NCBI GenBank assembly: GCA_013397795.1
Contig: VZTJ01005471.1
Coordinates: 1,046,577-1,110,576, forward strand
DNA from: Orthonyx spaldingii
Lineage: Eukaryota > Chordata > Aves > Passeriformes > Orthonychidae
Direction of reading: 5' to 3'
Length of the DNA stretch: 64,000 bases
Position 1 is the stretch's first letter, and every line of letters begins with the position of its first letter. Both the position numbers and the translations under genes were made by a program. Shown here in pieces: positions 55,101 through 64,000 of the stretch. The notes beneath the pieces were generated by a model. That model saw only the letters and a program-made list of their open reading frames with translations, did no database searches and was not told the DNA's origin.

Positions 55101-58100
55101 ACCCTCTGGGGAAAGAACCTTTCCCTGACATGCAGCCTAAACCTCCTCTGACATGCCATGATCTTGATCAACTTAATATTGCATTTTTGTAGTACTCTTA
55201 AGTCACATACACTCACAGCTGACCATTAAAATAAGTAGAAATGTATAGATTTTACCTTTGTCATCACTATTGCCACTGTCTGTCTGAGCTTCCAATAAAC
55301 TGGTGGATGTTGCAGCGACAGACTTAGCCTGGTTTGCATCTTTTCCAAACAAACCTGAAGTCCCAGGAGAAAATGAGAAACTACTAAGTGTTCCTGAACC
55401 AAGAGAACCCAAAACCGAACTGTCAACACTCTTGCCAAAATTAAATGAGACAGTTGATGCAGCTCCTAATGATGGGTCTCTTTTTTCTGACGCAGCTTCA
55501 GGTCTTTTGTCCAAGGTATCCTCAGTTTTGTTGTTAAACAAAAGTGTGGAGCCTTGCTGGAGCTTTGAACTCCCAAACGCAGGAACAGCCCGTGGGCCAG
55601 GGGTCTTGCTGCTTTCATTCTCAGAGCCGCTGTCACTGCTGCCTCCATGCTGCTGCTCAATGCTCGCCAAATACTGCTCATAGTCCCTGAAGATGGGGGT
55701 CAGGTCGCACAGGGGGTTGGTGTTCACGTGCTTCACTATCCAGTCGCGCACGGAGCAGTTGAGAGCAGCCAGCTGCTTGTGGTAGGTGCCAGAGCCGTGT
55801 GCTGCACTCAGGGCGCTGCCAGATGAGCAGGGCTGGCTGCCACCATTGGCTCTCGGGCTCACGGCCTTTTTCTCAGCAAACACAGCAGCAGTGGGACCAT
55901 TTGACATTGGGGATCCTGTCACAAGGAAAATCACAGAGTTATAGAATATCCTGAGCTGGAAGGGACCCCCACGGATCATCAAGTCCAACCCCTGGCCCTG
56001 CACAGACACCCCAACAATCCCACCCTGTGCATCCCTGACAGCGTTGCCCAAATGCTCCTGGAGCTGTGGCAGCCTTGGGGCCGTGACCATTCCCTGGGGA
56101 GCCTGTTCAGAGCCTGAGCACCCTCTGGGGAAGAACCTTCCCCTGATATCCAACATAACTCATTTGGTTAATAAGCTCTATTTTGAAAAAATAACACAAC
56201 AAAACACAGATGCTTTGCTGAAATGTGGCTTAGAGCCTTCTTTTTTCCCCAGAAAGCGCAGCTCTCTTAAAAGTCTAACTAACATACTCAATATTTGTTA
56301 ATCAAATCATTCATCCTTACTCAGCTGAGCTCCTTCTTCTGGGTCACCACCCTGTGTCCCAGGTATTGCCATGCCAGTGAGCAGACCCAAGTTTTAAGTT
56401 TAGACAAGTAATTTAGGGATAGACAAAGTAAATGGAGCACATTGGTGTGTAAAAAAAAAAAAAATCCAAAGACATCTTGTACAGAACATTAAAAAATACA
56501 TGTTTTATATATTGCCAAAACCTTCAAAATCTTACAAAAATCTTACTTCAGCAAGATGTAACACTTATTAAATCAAAATACTCAACTTATCTCTTGTCAT
56601 TTGTGATTTAAAACACCCTGAGTGCACTAGCCCATAATTTTACATGCTTTTGAGCACTTCTGTATAAAAAACCCTAAGAAGCAAACTATAAGAATTCTCA
56701 CTGAATATTTTGGTTTCCATTAATTTATTCAAGCTCACTGAAATCTAAGTTACTCTAAACTTCAAACTCCACCATTTCTATTCTATGGCATGGTGACTCC
56801 AAAATTCTGTGGTGGCAGGGTTAACATTTCTGCATCTCTAGCACAAAGGGACAGAACTAATACTCCTCAGGGAATTCCAAAGCATGAGAGCTCAACTTGC
56901 CAAAGTATTACAAACATCTTAAAATGTAGGTATAACTGTAACAGATAAAATTCTAGTAAGACTGTCTGCAACATCAAATGCACAAGGAAAAAAGATGAAG
57001 ACTTTAGCTGTGCAGCATGTATTTTTAATTTAAATTCAAAGAATTGGGACAACTATTTAACTGGAACATGTTACCAGATGCTTCATACCTTTTGCACATT
57101 GCCTTATGCCAATGCCTTTCATTTCCATCTGTGCCTACAAAACTTTCCCCTCCAGTATTAGAAATATGAATTTAGCTGCCACCTCTTTAAACTGCATGCA
57201 TTTGAAAACTTGTCCCTCCAGCACTCTAAAACCTTCTTAAGCAATCTTACAAAGAGGAATAGTCTCAAAACCTTAAAACACAACTATAGGATGGTCTAAA
57301 TCTGTTTTTTCACTACCAAAATAACCCTACAGATTTTACCACTGAAGGTGGTATGCTTATTTAAAACTTACCAAATGCCGATTGTGTTTCGGAGGTGCTC
57401 TTCAAACTGCTGAAAGGAGGAGCACTAGAGACACCACTGCTTCCATTAGACAGCCCTTCCAAAGGCTTTATTCCTGCACCATTCCCGAATCCACTGAAGC
57501 CACCTCCTCCTTTTCCAGAAGGCAATATAAAGCCTTTAAACCCTTTAAAAGCTCCTCCACTTTCAGACTGGGGAGAGAAGAAAGACAACCAGTTACATAC
57601 ATCTTCTCCACACAAATCCTACCCCCACTCAATATTCCTGATATCCTCAGTTTATTTTTCCCCAGTTCAGCCTGTCATTCCATGCATTACTGTGTCAGGT
57701 ATGCAAACAAAATTAACAGCTTCCTTATGACACACATTGTACTGTTTTTAAAAGACTCAGATGTTTGGTATGAAAATAAACTGGGTCTAGGTTGTGAACA
57801 CATGAAAGTTGTTCAGAGCTATGGATGTGTTTGGCTACCTACTAGACATTCACAGCATCTTGTTTTCTTTAAATAATTACACAGGATTATGTAATTTCAG
57901 GTTTATTTTCAACAATTTTTAGCAGTTACAATGGCAATCAAGAGCCCAATACCTCAATCCACTCATCACTCTAGAGTCACCTATGAAACCTCTGTGATTT
58001 ACCCAAAATATTTCAATGTGACTGATCAAAGAAGCAAAGACAGACTGTACTTGATCACAAAATAAGTATTTCTGCAGCCTTTTCATTACCCAGTTCTGAT

Positions 58101-61100
58101 CACTGTCTTTGCAACCATGCTATTTCATGGTATAGTTTCTTACATGTTTCTAAAAGACAAAGTATGATTAACATGCAAATAAAGCACTGCCACTTTTAGA
58201 TCTTTCGAGGTAATGAACTCTTACTACGAAGGGAACTTTCAGTGCCTCTGGAAAACCATCAGAGGAGAACTGCTCCCGAGTTTCATCTGCTTTTGCCACT
58301 GAAGAACTGCCAAAGCTTGTCAATTTTAGGCTGTATTCCAGTATCTGACCTTGTGGGTATGGGTCTTTTTGCTTTTTTGTGCTATCTTTTCCACTGCAGT
58401 CCTCTGCTTCTCGTTCTTAGGTAGGCATTTTTATTCTGTTCCTCTCTGATCATTCCCACCTCTCTGTCTGGACATTCCACTTAAACTGCAGTCTTTTTCA
58501 CTGCAGCATTCTGCTTGCTCCATGTAGGAATGTCAGTAAATTTCAAGTTTACCTTTTTGTAAATATTTCACAGGTTTCTTATGCAACCTCAGCTGTCCTG
58601 TCATCTTTTCTGCTTTTTAGACTTTGTCCAGCTTGTTGTCCTGGTTTTGGCTGGGATAGGGTTAATTTTCTCTCTAGTAGCTGGTACAGTGCTGTGATTT
58701 GGATTCAAAGTGAGAAGAATGTTGATAACACAAGGATGTTTTAGCTGGTGCTTAGCAGTGCTCACTGCAGCCAAGGACTTCTCAGTGTCTCATGCTCTGC
58801 CAGTGAGCAGGACACAAGGAACTGAGAGGAAGCACAGCCAGGACAGGGACCTGAACTGGCCAAAGGGATATTCCAAAACACTGAATGTCATGGCCAGCAT
58901 AGAAACTAAGGGATGGGGAGGGTTGGTTGGGAGTAGCTGATCGCTGCTTGGGGATGGGCTGAGGTCAGCGGGTAGTGTGCAACTGTCCTGTGCATCACTG
59001 ATTTTTCTTGGGGTTTATTTCTTTCTCTTTTTGTTGGTTCCCTTATCATCATCACCATATTTCAATCATTCAACTGTTCTTATCTCAACCCAGGGCTTTT
59101 ACCCTTTTCACCGATTCTCCTCCTCATCCTGCTAGGACGAAGAGCGAGTGAGGGGCTGCACGGTCCTTACTTGTCAGCTGGGGTTAAAGTCCACCAGCCC
59201 TTCTATCAGCTCTAACAGCCTGTTCCTGTCTCCTGATAACTTCTACAACCCATCCGGTCCCCTTTCTCATTCTGTTCTGTTTTTCCTATTCCATTTGCTC
59301 CTGAATCTCTCCTGCTCAAGTTGTAGTTTATATCTTGCACCACCTCTTTCCAGTACAATCCTTTATTTAACTGTATCCTCTACCACATCGGTGGCTAAAA
59401 CTACTCAAGGCATTAGTAGGCTAAGACAGCTTCCTCATTTACAGTGCTTGGTCTGCAGAAGGAAAATAAAAAGCATAGGAGAAGACTGTCTAATTCCTAA
59501 CTGTGCTAGTCCCATTCAATCCTAAAGCAATCTGTGTAACAGGTAAAGCTCCAGGCCTGTTTCTAACATGATGTACATCCTGTTCTAAGGACGTCTAGGA
59601 AAAATATACATGCAACTAAGCATTTGTCAGGGATTTCTGAAAGGACAACAATTTGGCTGGACTGGGTTAATGCTTTCACAGGGACTAAACTTGTAACAAA
59701 GGCCAACCTCACTTCAATTTGCAATTTGTTACTGCAAAGAGTACATAGCACTAAAGCTCTTGACAGGGAGGGAGAAAAAAAAGCAGCATTCTTAACAAAA
59801 AGCATGTTTTTCATTCTCAGAGCAGCTTGGTATTTGGGCGTTCACTAACAGAGCTTCTGAGACATCCCCCAGCCGTCCAGTATGGGTAACTAATAACTCT
59901 GCATTTCCATACTTCCATCTCTACAAAAAAATGGAAGTAAAGCAGTAAAAATGATGTTTTACCTATCTGTAAACAACATTGTGTCCCAAATACTCTTTAT
60001 TTTTACTTCAAAAATATGCAAGAACACCCTCCTCACCCAATCAAACTAGTATTACCCTTTTTTTGCCTTAGCCTCATTCTTGGCATGGAACAGTAAAGCC
60101 AAAGTTCATGTCCACATATGAGCTGGTGAGTTGAAATGATAACTTTATCCAGCATCACTACAAACCCAAGGAAGTAAAAACCTGAGTGCATGTTGTATTT
60201 TGTGAGTAAAACTCCAGCACTCATGTTCAGCGACTACATTACCTCTGAGCCAACATTTCGGCGCTTTGCTTTTTTAATAGCTCTGTTCTTCAGGACCTCT
60301 TCACTTGCCACAGAGAATGTTCCCACCTTTAAGAGGAGGTTATGGAATTATTAGTGGAATTTTTGAAACGCACAACATGAAGGGACAGCCGAGATCAGGT
60401 TTTGAACACAACTCTAACACTGCTCCCAGGCAAACAAGGGAAGAGCTTAAACGCCAACCCACCCCAAAAATACAGCACTGTCATTAGCTTCCCAGTGACC
60501 TGAACGTCAGTTGATACTTGGAAAACTTTCTTGTTCTGCACTGTATTTCTCTTTGTGCTATCTCCATTTTATTACAACAAATAATGTAAGTTTAGTCTTG
60601 CTTTTTTTAAACACAGTTCTAAGTGCTGCCTGCTGAAGGGAATCTGTCAGTAATCCACAGTTTGGAGCAGACATATGGAGATGTGGGCTCTAAGAATCTC
60701 CAGCAGCCTGCTGCAGTTCAAACATTAGCAAAGGCAGCTAATGCTCAGTACTATCCTGCAATAAATGAGGAAATTAAGTTTTCTTATGTTCAAATTCCTG
60801 GAAGAGTTAGTTTTCTTTCTCACATTTACAGGTCTAAGCATTTAATACTTTCAGTCGGACAAAAACTAAACCAGTTTGTTTAAACATGAGCCATAAGGAA
60901 GTGTGAGACATTAAAGGTGAAAATTTCTTTTTACAGTCAGGTGAAACATACCACTTCAACTATTTGCCTAATTCCTCTGGTTGTGTGGGGACATTCAGCT
61001 AAAATTAACATAGTTCTGAAATGAACTATTCCTGACCCTCAAAAAAAAAATACTGGAGGCACGAAGAGCATGTATCTCCAGAAATCAAATCTGCTTTTCC

Positions 61101-61497
61101 TGTCAATTCAATAAATTCTTCAAATCACACATCTAAAGAGTCCAAAAGCATTTTAACAAGCCTGGGGTTCCCTCTAGAAACATGAAGTTCCTTTTCCCAG
61201 AACCACTGATGTAATTCTAACTCTTAAAAGCTGCTTTGCCATATGGTCTGCATAACTGGAAGCTTTATAAAAAATAACTTTTAAAAATCCACTTCTATAA
61301 AATTGTCTTCAATTGCTACACTTTTAACCAGTTTCACTGTAGGTTTTATGCACAAGATACACACCACATGCAAACAGCTACTCTGCTACCTGCAGGGGTG
61401 CGTAGGGGACAATTCATGCATATTTTACCTCTTCAGCTTCATCCTCCTGGTCCCAGTTTCGGTCAGTCAGTTCCTTCTCTGCAATTCTCTTTGCCAT
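51984..61497 (-). CDS. NUP50: NUP50 nucleoporin (Npap60), seven coding exons
   Basis: Exons 61497-61429, 60326-60243, 57567-57372, 55915-55256, 54073-53995, 52991-52873 and 52186-51984 join in one frame to 469 residues; human NUP50 has 468. The N-terminus MAKRIAEKELTDRNWDQEDE and the basic KKAKRR (41-46) form the importin-alpha binding region. Five FG dipeptides (78-79, 116-117, then AFG, FNFG and LFG in exon 4) mark the nucleoporin repeat part. The conserved YHKQLAALNCSVRDWIVKHV block follows, and a C-terminal RanBP1-like domain (about 337-469) ends in HKILLEKKEA. Known role: nuclear basket protein that helps release cargo from importin-alpha and recycle it with Ran-GTP. It is convergent with KIAA0930. 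Confidence 0.97.
52187..52872 (-). other. NUP50: NUP50 intron 6
   Basis: 686 bp, no repeat or RNA gene recognised. Confidence 0.75.
52873..52991 (-). CDS. NUP50: NUP50 exon 6 (residues 363-402)
   Basis: 119 bp between TCCACAG and GTAAGT. It encodes CKLFYKKDNEFKEKGVGTLH, then LKPAGNEKTQLLVRADTNL, the core of the Ran-binding domain, with a GVGTLHLK strand as in other RanBDs. Confidence 0.97.
52992..53994 (-). other. NUP50: NUP50 intron 5
   Basis: 1.0 kb AT-rich intron, nothing recognised. Confidence 0.75.
53995..54073 (-). CDS. NUP50: NUP50 exon 5 (residues 337-362)
   Basis: 79 bp (TTAAAG|GAGGGG ... AAAGAA|GTAAGT). It encodes GGEEEEEEPPKVIVNEIKED, then DAFYSKK. A run of six glutamates precedes the Ran-binding domain; as I recall the human sequence, the same place is acidic but mixed (DEEENDE). 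Confidence 0.96.
54074..55255 (-). other. NUP50: NUP50 intron 4
   Basis: 1.2 kb with a CR1-type 3' end at 54951-55150; otherwise nothing recognised. Confidence 0.75.
54951..55150 (-). repeat. CR1-type LINE 3' fragment
   Basis: On the - strand it runs from GGGAAAGGTTCTTTCCCC through GGGATTGTTGGAGTG to TATTCTGTGA, closely matching 55931-56221 and 63351-63628. It lacks their extra 5' segment. Confidence 0.85.
55256..55915 (-). CDS. NUP50: NUP50 exon 4, large central exon (residues 117-336)
   Basis: 660 bp (GTGACAG|GATCCC ... ACAAAG|GTAAAA), phase 1 at both ends. It carries YHKQLAALNCSVRDWIVKHV and NTNPLCDLTPIFRDYEQYLA, then a serine-rich acidic stretch and three FG motifs (AFGSSKL, FNFGKSVD, SGLFGKD). 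The open frame extends upstream through the acceptor into a CR1 repeat; that extension (to 56156) is not protein of this gene. Confidence 0.97.
55931..56221 (-). repeat. CR1-type LINE 3' fragment abutting a NUP50 exon
   Basis: On the - strand it ends with GGACTTGATGATCCGTGG, CCCTTCCAGCTCAGG, then ATTCTATAACTCTGTGA at 55931. The exon starts at 55915, leaving just 15 intronic bases (TTTTCCTTGTGACAG). The 5' part (to 56221) includes GTTGGATATCAGGGGAAGG and a segment shared only with 63351-63628. Confidence 0.88.
56222..57371 (-). other. NUP50: NUP50 intron 3, distal part
   Basis: 1.15 kb AT-rich intron without recognised features; an A13 run lies near 56451. Confidence 0.7.
57372..57567 (-). 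CDS. NUP50: NUP50 exon 3 (residues 52-116)
   Basis: 196 bp (CTCCCCAG|TCTGAA ... CATTTG|GTAAGT). It encodes SESGGAFKGFKGFILPSGKG, then GGGFSGFGNGAG, PLEGLSNG and SAPPFSS. One FG lies inside; another (AF|G) is split over the junction with exon 4. Confidence 0.96.
57568..60242 (-). other. NUP50: NUP50 intron 2
   Basis: 2.7 kb holding the ERVL-type LTR at 58637-59196. The rest appears unique, with no RNA gene seen. Confidence 0.75.
58637..59196 (+). mobile_element. ERVL-type solo LTR in NUP50 intron 2
   Basis: Begins TGTCCTGGTTTTGGCTGGG and follows a widespread avian LTR: AATTTTCTCTCTAGTAGCTG, AATGTTGATAACACA, GCTCTGCCAGTGAGCAGG, TATCTCAACCCAGGGCTTTT, and CAGCTGGGGTTAAAGTCCAC near the end. It is about 560 bp and antisense to NUP50. 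The 3' edge (CCACCA at 59191-59196) is approximate, and no convincing target duplication was found. Confidence 0.9.
60243..60326 (-). CDS. NUP50: NUP50 exon 2 (residues 24-51), importin-alpha binding segment
   Basis: 84 bp, phase 0 at both ends (TTAAAG|GTGGGA ... TCAGAG|GTAATG). It encodes VGTFSVASEEVLKNRAIKKA, then KRRNVGSE. The RAIKKAKRR region is the basic segment known to contact importin-alpha. Residue 29 is valine (GTG at 60311-60309), where human NUP50 has the methionine that starts its short isoform. Confidence 0.96.
60327..61428 (-). other. NUP50: NUP50 intron 1 of the coding part
   Basis: 1.1 kb. No recognised repeat or RNA gene. Confidence 0.75.
61429..61497 (-). CDS. NUP50: NUP50 first coding exon (residues 1-23)
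   Basis: ATG at 61497-61495 in AAAAATGGCA (a reasonable initiation context, G at +4) starts MAKRIAEKELTDRNWDQEDE, then AEE at the donor GAAGAG|GTAAAA. An acceptor (TCTACACAG) at 61508-61516 places 10 nt of 5' UTR on this exon, so a non-coding exon must lie further upstream. Confidence 0.96.
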
Positions 61498-61507
61498 TTT
61501 TCCACAC

Positions 61508-63350
61508 CTGTGTAGAAGGAAAAAAAATTCTAGAAAGAATTGCACAGAAATTAAATTCTAAGCAGCAGTGATCTTCAATTTGTATTCTTAGAACAAAAGA
61601 AACCAGGAATTGCAATTCACGTAGAAGCAGGTCAAGACTGGAATGACAACTGAAAACCAAGTGTTGTGGCAAAAACAATCAGCAGCACTTGAGATTAAAG
61701 TTGTGGTGATCAGCCCTATTCAATCTTAAATTATAGCAACAGTAGAAATGTGCAGTTCTGGGATAAGTCTTCTGTAGCAGCTGGAAAAATTCCTTTCATA
61801 ACCATAACTCATATACTGTCATTCTGAAGGACTACAAAAAAACCCAAAGCTGTGGTTAAAACATTCCACATTCCACTACACATTGCTGCCTCAGGATACC
61901 CATGTAAGCAGCAAGAAAAAAGTAAGTTGCTTTATAACATCTAAAATAAATACTGATGAGGACCCACTGACTCAACTGGGCAGAGGGCTTAGTGAAGACT
62001 GAAGACAATGCTCTCCTTTAAAAATGGGATTGGTAGGCCATTACTAATTTGAAATTTGAAAAAAATTTACGAATAAGTCAGATTGATTTTCCTACAAAAG
62101 ACACATAAATCATACCATGGATTTTAGAGCAATTACTGTAAGGAGACAAATAATCATTTTGCTGGTTATTTTGCTCTGTGATGTAAAGCAAAATCAGCTT
62201 TGCAGAAGGAATGCCTGTAACAGTTCTGAGTCCCATTTTACTAAAGCACAACTTGTCACATGTGTGCAAAACCAAAGAAAGAAAACATGGTAGCTGGATT
62301 CAATCTAAAAAACCTGCCAAGCAATCACGCTACTGGAATTTTATGTGAAAAAAGAGGTTTTTTACTATGGTAATATCTTCTGACACTAAATATGAAAGCT
62401 TTCCAAAGGAAATATGTAGTTTTGTTGCAATTTAAATCTCAAGCAAGCACAAAAATTAAAACTCTTCCAAAAACTCCCTTGGGTCTGTCATTAAGACCTG
62501 CCCAGAAAAAAAGAAATCCACAAATAGTTGAATTTCAGAGCCAGAAATTGTAACAATACATTGTACAGAATATCTTGTTTAGATGTTGAAATGTTTTAGA
62601 ACAGTAAATTCTGCAGCACAGCAGTCTTGGAGATCACACATCCAAGTCCTGAATTTTGTCTGACACACATCACAAATAAGGTCAAGTACTAGAGCTTCTG
62701 GAAGTAGACGGACAAAGATTGGCTTGTGTATACATATTTAAATACCCTAATCTACACTGTTGTGAAAGCAAACGTCCCTGCTCGATCCCTGGGAGACTAT
62801 TTCAATCTAACCCATCGAAAACCTAAAAAAGAAGTTATTTTAAAGCTACATTTATTTAAATTATTGTTTCATTACTTAATTTTTATATAGAATGTATTAT
62901 ATTATGTAATACATTTTAATTTTAAATTTCAATTTATAATAAATAAAAGTATTCTTATATATATTCTGTATATATTCACATTATGTATATAATGCACTAT
63001 TATATTAACTTTATTAGTTTGATTATTACATTAAATATTTGAGTTATTTAAAGAGCATATTAGCTACAAAGCCTGTCCCCCACTAAGAGAAGAGGGAAAA
63101 CTTGTCGACCTGGGCTTCAGGTTCTCTGCACCCACCTGTGTTTACACGGTTTCTCTACAAAAGCACTGTCGAGGATCTAACATACATTAATGTAATATGA
63201 ATCTAGCAGAGAACCTGAAGTGTATTCTACCCCGTGAAACAAGAACCAACACAAACCCACATCCGGTTGGTATTCACAACTTTCACAAAGTTTTAGCAGC
63301 ACATGTTCTGAACAGGCTGAAATGGAGGTATTTTGAGAAACACATCAAAG
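61508..63350 (-). other. NUP50: NUP50 5' intron between the non-coding first exon and the ATG exon
   Basis: 1.8 kb of AT-rich intron, including an extremely AT-rich block at about 62830-63060 with TATATA-type runs. No exon or RNA gene recognised. Confidence 0.6.
62830..63060. repeat. AT-rich low-complexity block
   Basis: Over 85 percent A/T by eye, with repeated TATATATT, ATTATAT and TTAAAT words. It is not a clean microsatellite. Confidence 0.75.
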
Positions 63351-63628
63351 AATCACAGAATAACATTAGCTGGTAGGGACTCCCACGGATCATCGAGTCC
63401 AGCTCCAGAACACCCCAACAATCCCACCCTGTGCATCCCTAAGAGCGTTGTCCAAACGCTCCTGGAGCTCTGGCAGCCTCGGGGCCGTGACCATTCCCTG
63501 GGGAGTCTGTTCAGTGCCCGAACACCTTCTGGGGGAAGAACCTTTTCTGATATCCAACCTAACTCCTGTTCGATCAACAAGCTCCTCTTGTTTAAAAACA
63601 ACACAACACAACACAGATGCTTTGCTGA
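63351..63628 (-). repeat. CR1-type LINE 3' fragment next to the CpG island
   Basis: On the - strand it ends GATGATCCGTGGGAGTCC, then TATTCTGTGATT. Its 5' part (TCAGCAAAGCATCTGTGTTG to about GTTGGATATCAG) is shared with 55931-56221, and both copies stop at the same base (GCTGA on the + strand). Confidence 0.85.
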
Positions 63629-63639
63629 CCTACAGCGAC

Positions 63640-64000
63640 TCGCCCAGGAGCTTCGCTGCCCTATTTACGGCAGCCGTTTCCGAGCGAGGCTTGGTTGGAG
63701 GTTTGCTCGGGGCAGCATCACCCGAGCACCGAGGGGCCGGAACCCGCGGCGCTGGGGGTGCCGGGCCCCGGCGGTGTCGCTGCGGTGCCGCTGCGGGTCC
63801 CGGCGGGAGGAAGCGGAAGCCGGATGCCGCCGGAGCCACCCCGCGTCCCCGTCCCCGCGGTGCTGCCGTTCCGCTTTCGCTCCCGGCCCCGCTCGCTCCG
63901 TGCCAGGGACACCGCGCGTTCCCCGCACACCTCACAGACCCCTCCGCGCGTTCCAACCCTACCAACCCGCACCGCTGCGACACCCCCAAAACCCCGCCGA
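63640..64000 (-). promoter_or_regulatory. NUP50: CpG island, likely NUP50 promoter and non-coding first exon
   Basis: An abrupt shift to GC-rich, CpG-dense sequence (for example CCGAGCACCGAGGGGCCGG and CCCCGCGTCCCCGTCCCCG) 2.1 kb upstream of the NUP50 start codon. This fits the housekeeping CpG promoter of NUP50 and the missing 5' UTR exon. The island runs off the window, so the start site and donor cannot be fixed. The long open frames here follow from GC content and are not called as genes. Confidence 0.7.

Noticed and set aside
55916..56156. Continuous 317-codon open frame on the - strand whose first 80 codons precede the NUP50 exon
   Set aside because: Those codons translate a CR1 3' end; the conserved protein starts at the acceptor at 55915 and joins exon 3 in the correct phase.
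58637..59196. Target-site duplication CTTGT for the ERVL-type LTR
   Set aside because: The second CTTGT (59170-59174) falls inside the LTR, before its usual 3' end, so the match looks accidental.
63630..63989. Long - strand open frames rich in Arg, Gly, Ala and Pro
   Set aside because: They are a by-product of CpG-island base composition; NUP50 homology gives the true start at 61497.
1..64000. CRISPR arrays, tRNA/rRNA genes, bacterial operons, retroviral gag/pol/env
   Set aside because: No regularly spaced repeats, cloverleaf sequences, or protein frames with retroviral motifs were found; the window is vertebrate intron, UTR and solo-LTR sequence.

Overview
The window is vertebrate nuclear DNA, almost certainly from a bird and probably a passerine. 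Two genes with many introns are read from spliced exons that match well-known vertebrate proteins. The non-coding space holds CR1-type LINE 3' ends and many solo LTRs of the kinds common in songbird genomes. No bacterial-type operon, CRISPR array or intact viral gene is present. Most open frames in the window are chance frames in introns, UTRs or repeats.

Left part, about 1-41900, + strand: the KIAA0930 gene (DUF2045 family, function unknown). Nine coding exons (2254-2402, 21276-21380, 22600-22677, 26763-26864, 27327-27467, 29543-29737, 31880-32042, 34682-34837, 36503-36543) join in frame with consensus splice sites. A possible first exon in this window ends at base 27 in the right phase. Intron 2 (18.9 kb) has collected most of the repeats: solo LTRs at 3105-4173, 5341-6206, 11781-13651, 13757-14375 and 19894-20693. 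Another lies in intron 4 (25306-26305). Five of these six have exact 5-bp target-site duplications. A long 3' UTR follows, ending at one of several AATAAA signals between 41238 and 41871.

Middle, about 41900-48190: a gap between the two convergent genes. It holds an LTR broken by an assembly N (44893-45193), a short reverse LTR (about 45338-45548) and an LTR inserted inside an older LTR (46386-47079 inside 46038-47280).

Right part, about 48190-64000, - strand: NUP50, a nuclear pore basket protein and importin-alpha cofactor. Seven coding exons (61497-61429, 60326-60243, 57567-57372, 55915-55256, 54073-53995, 52991-52873, 52186-51984) give a 469-residue protein, almost exactly the length of human NUP50. 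Its 3' UTR probably runs to about 48190. The GC- and CpG-rich end of the window (63640-64000) is the likely promoter. The tail-to-tail KIAA0930/NUP50 order is the same as on human chromosome 22q13.

No new biological system was found. The best leads are a CR1 element ending 15 nt from a NUP50 splice acceptor, loss of the methionine that starts the known short NUP50 isoform, a false-looking tandem duplication around an N, and a cluster of datable solo LTRs, some in inverted orientation around coding exons.
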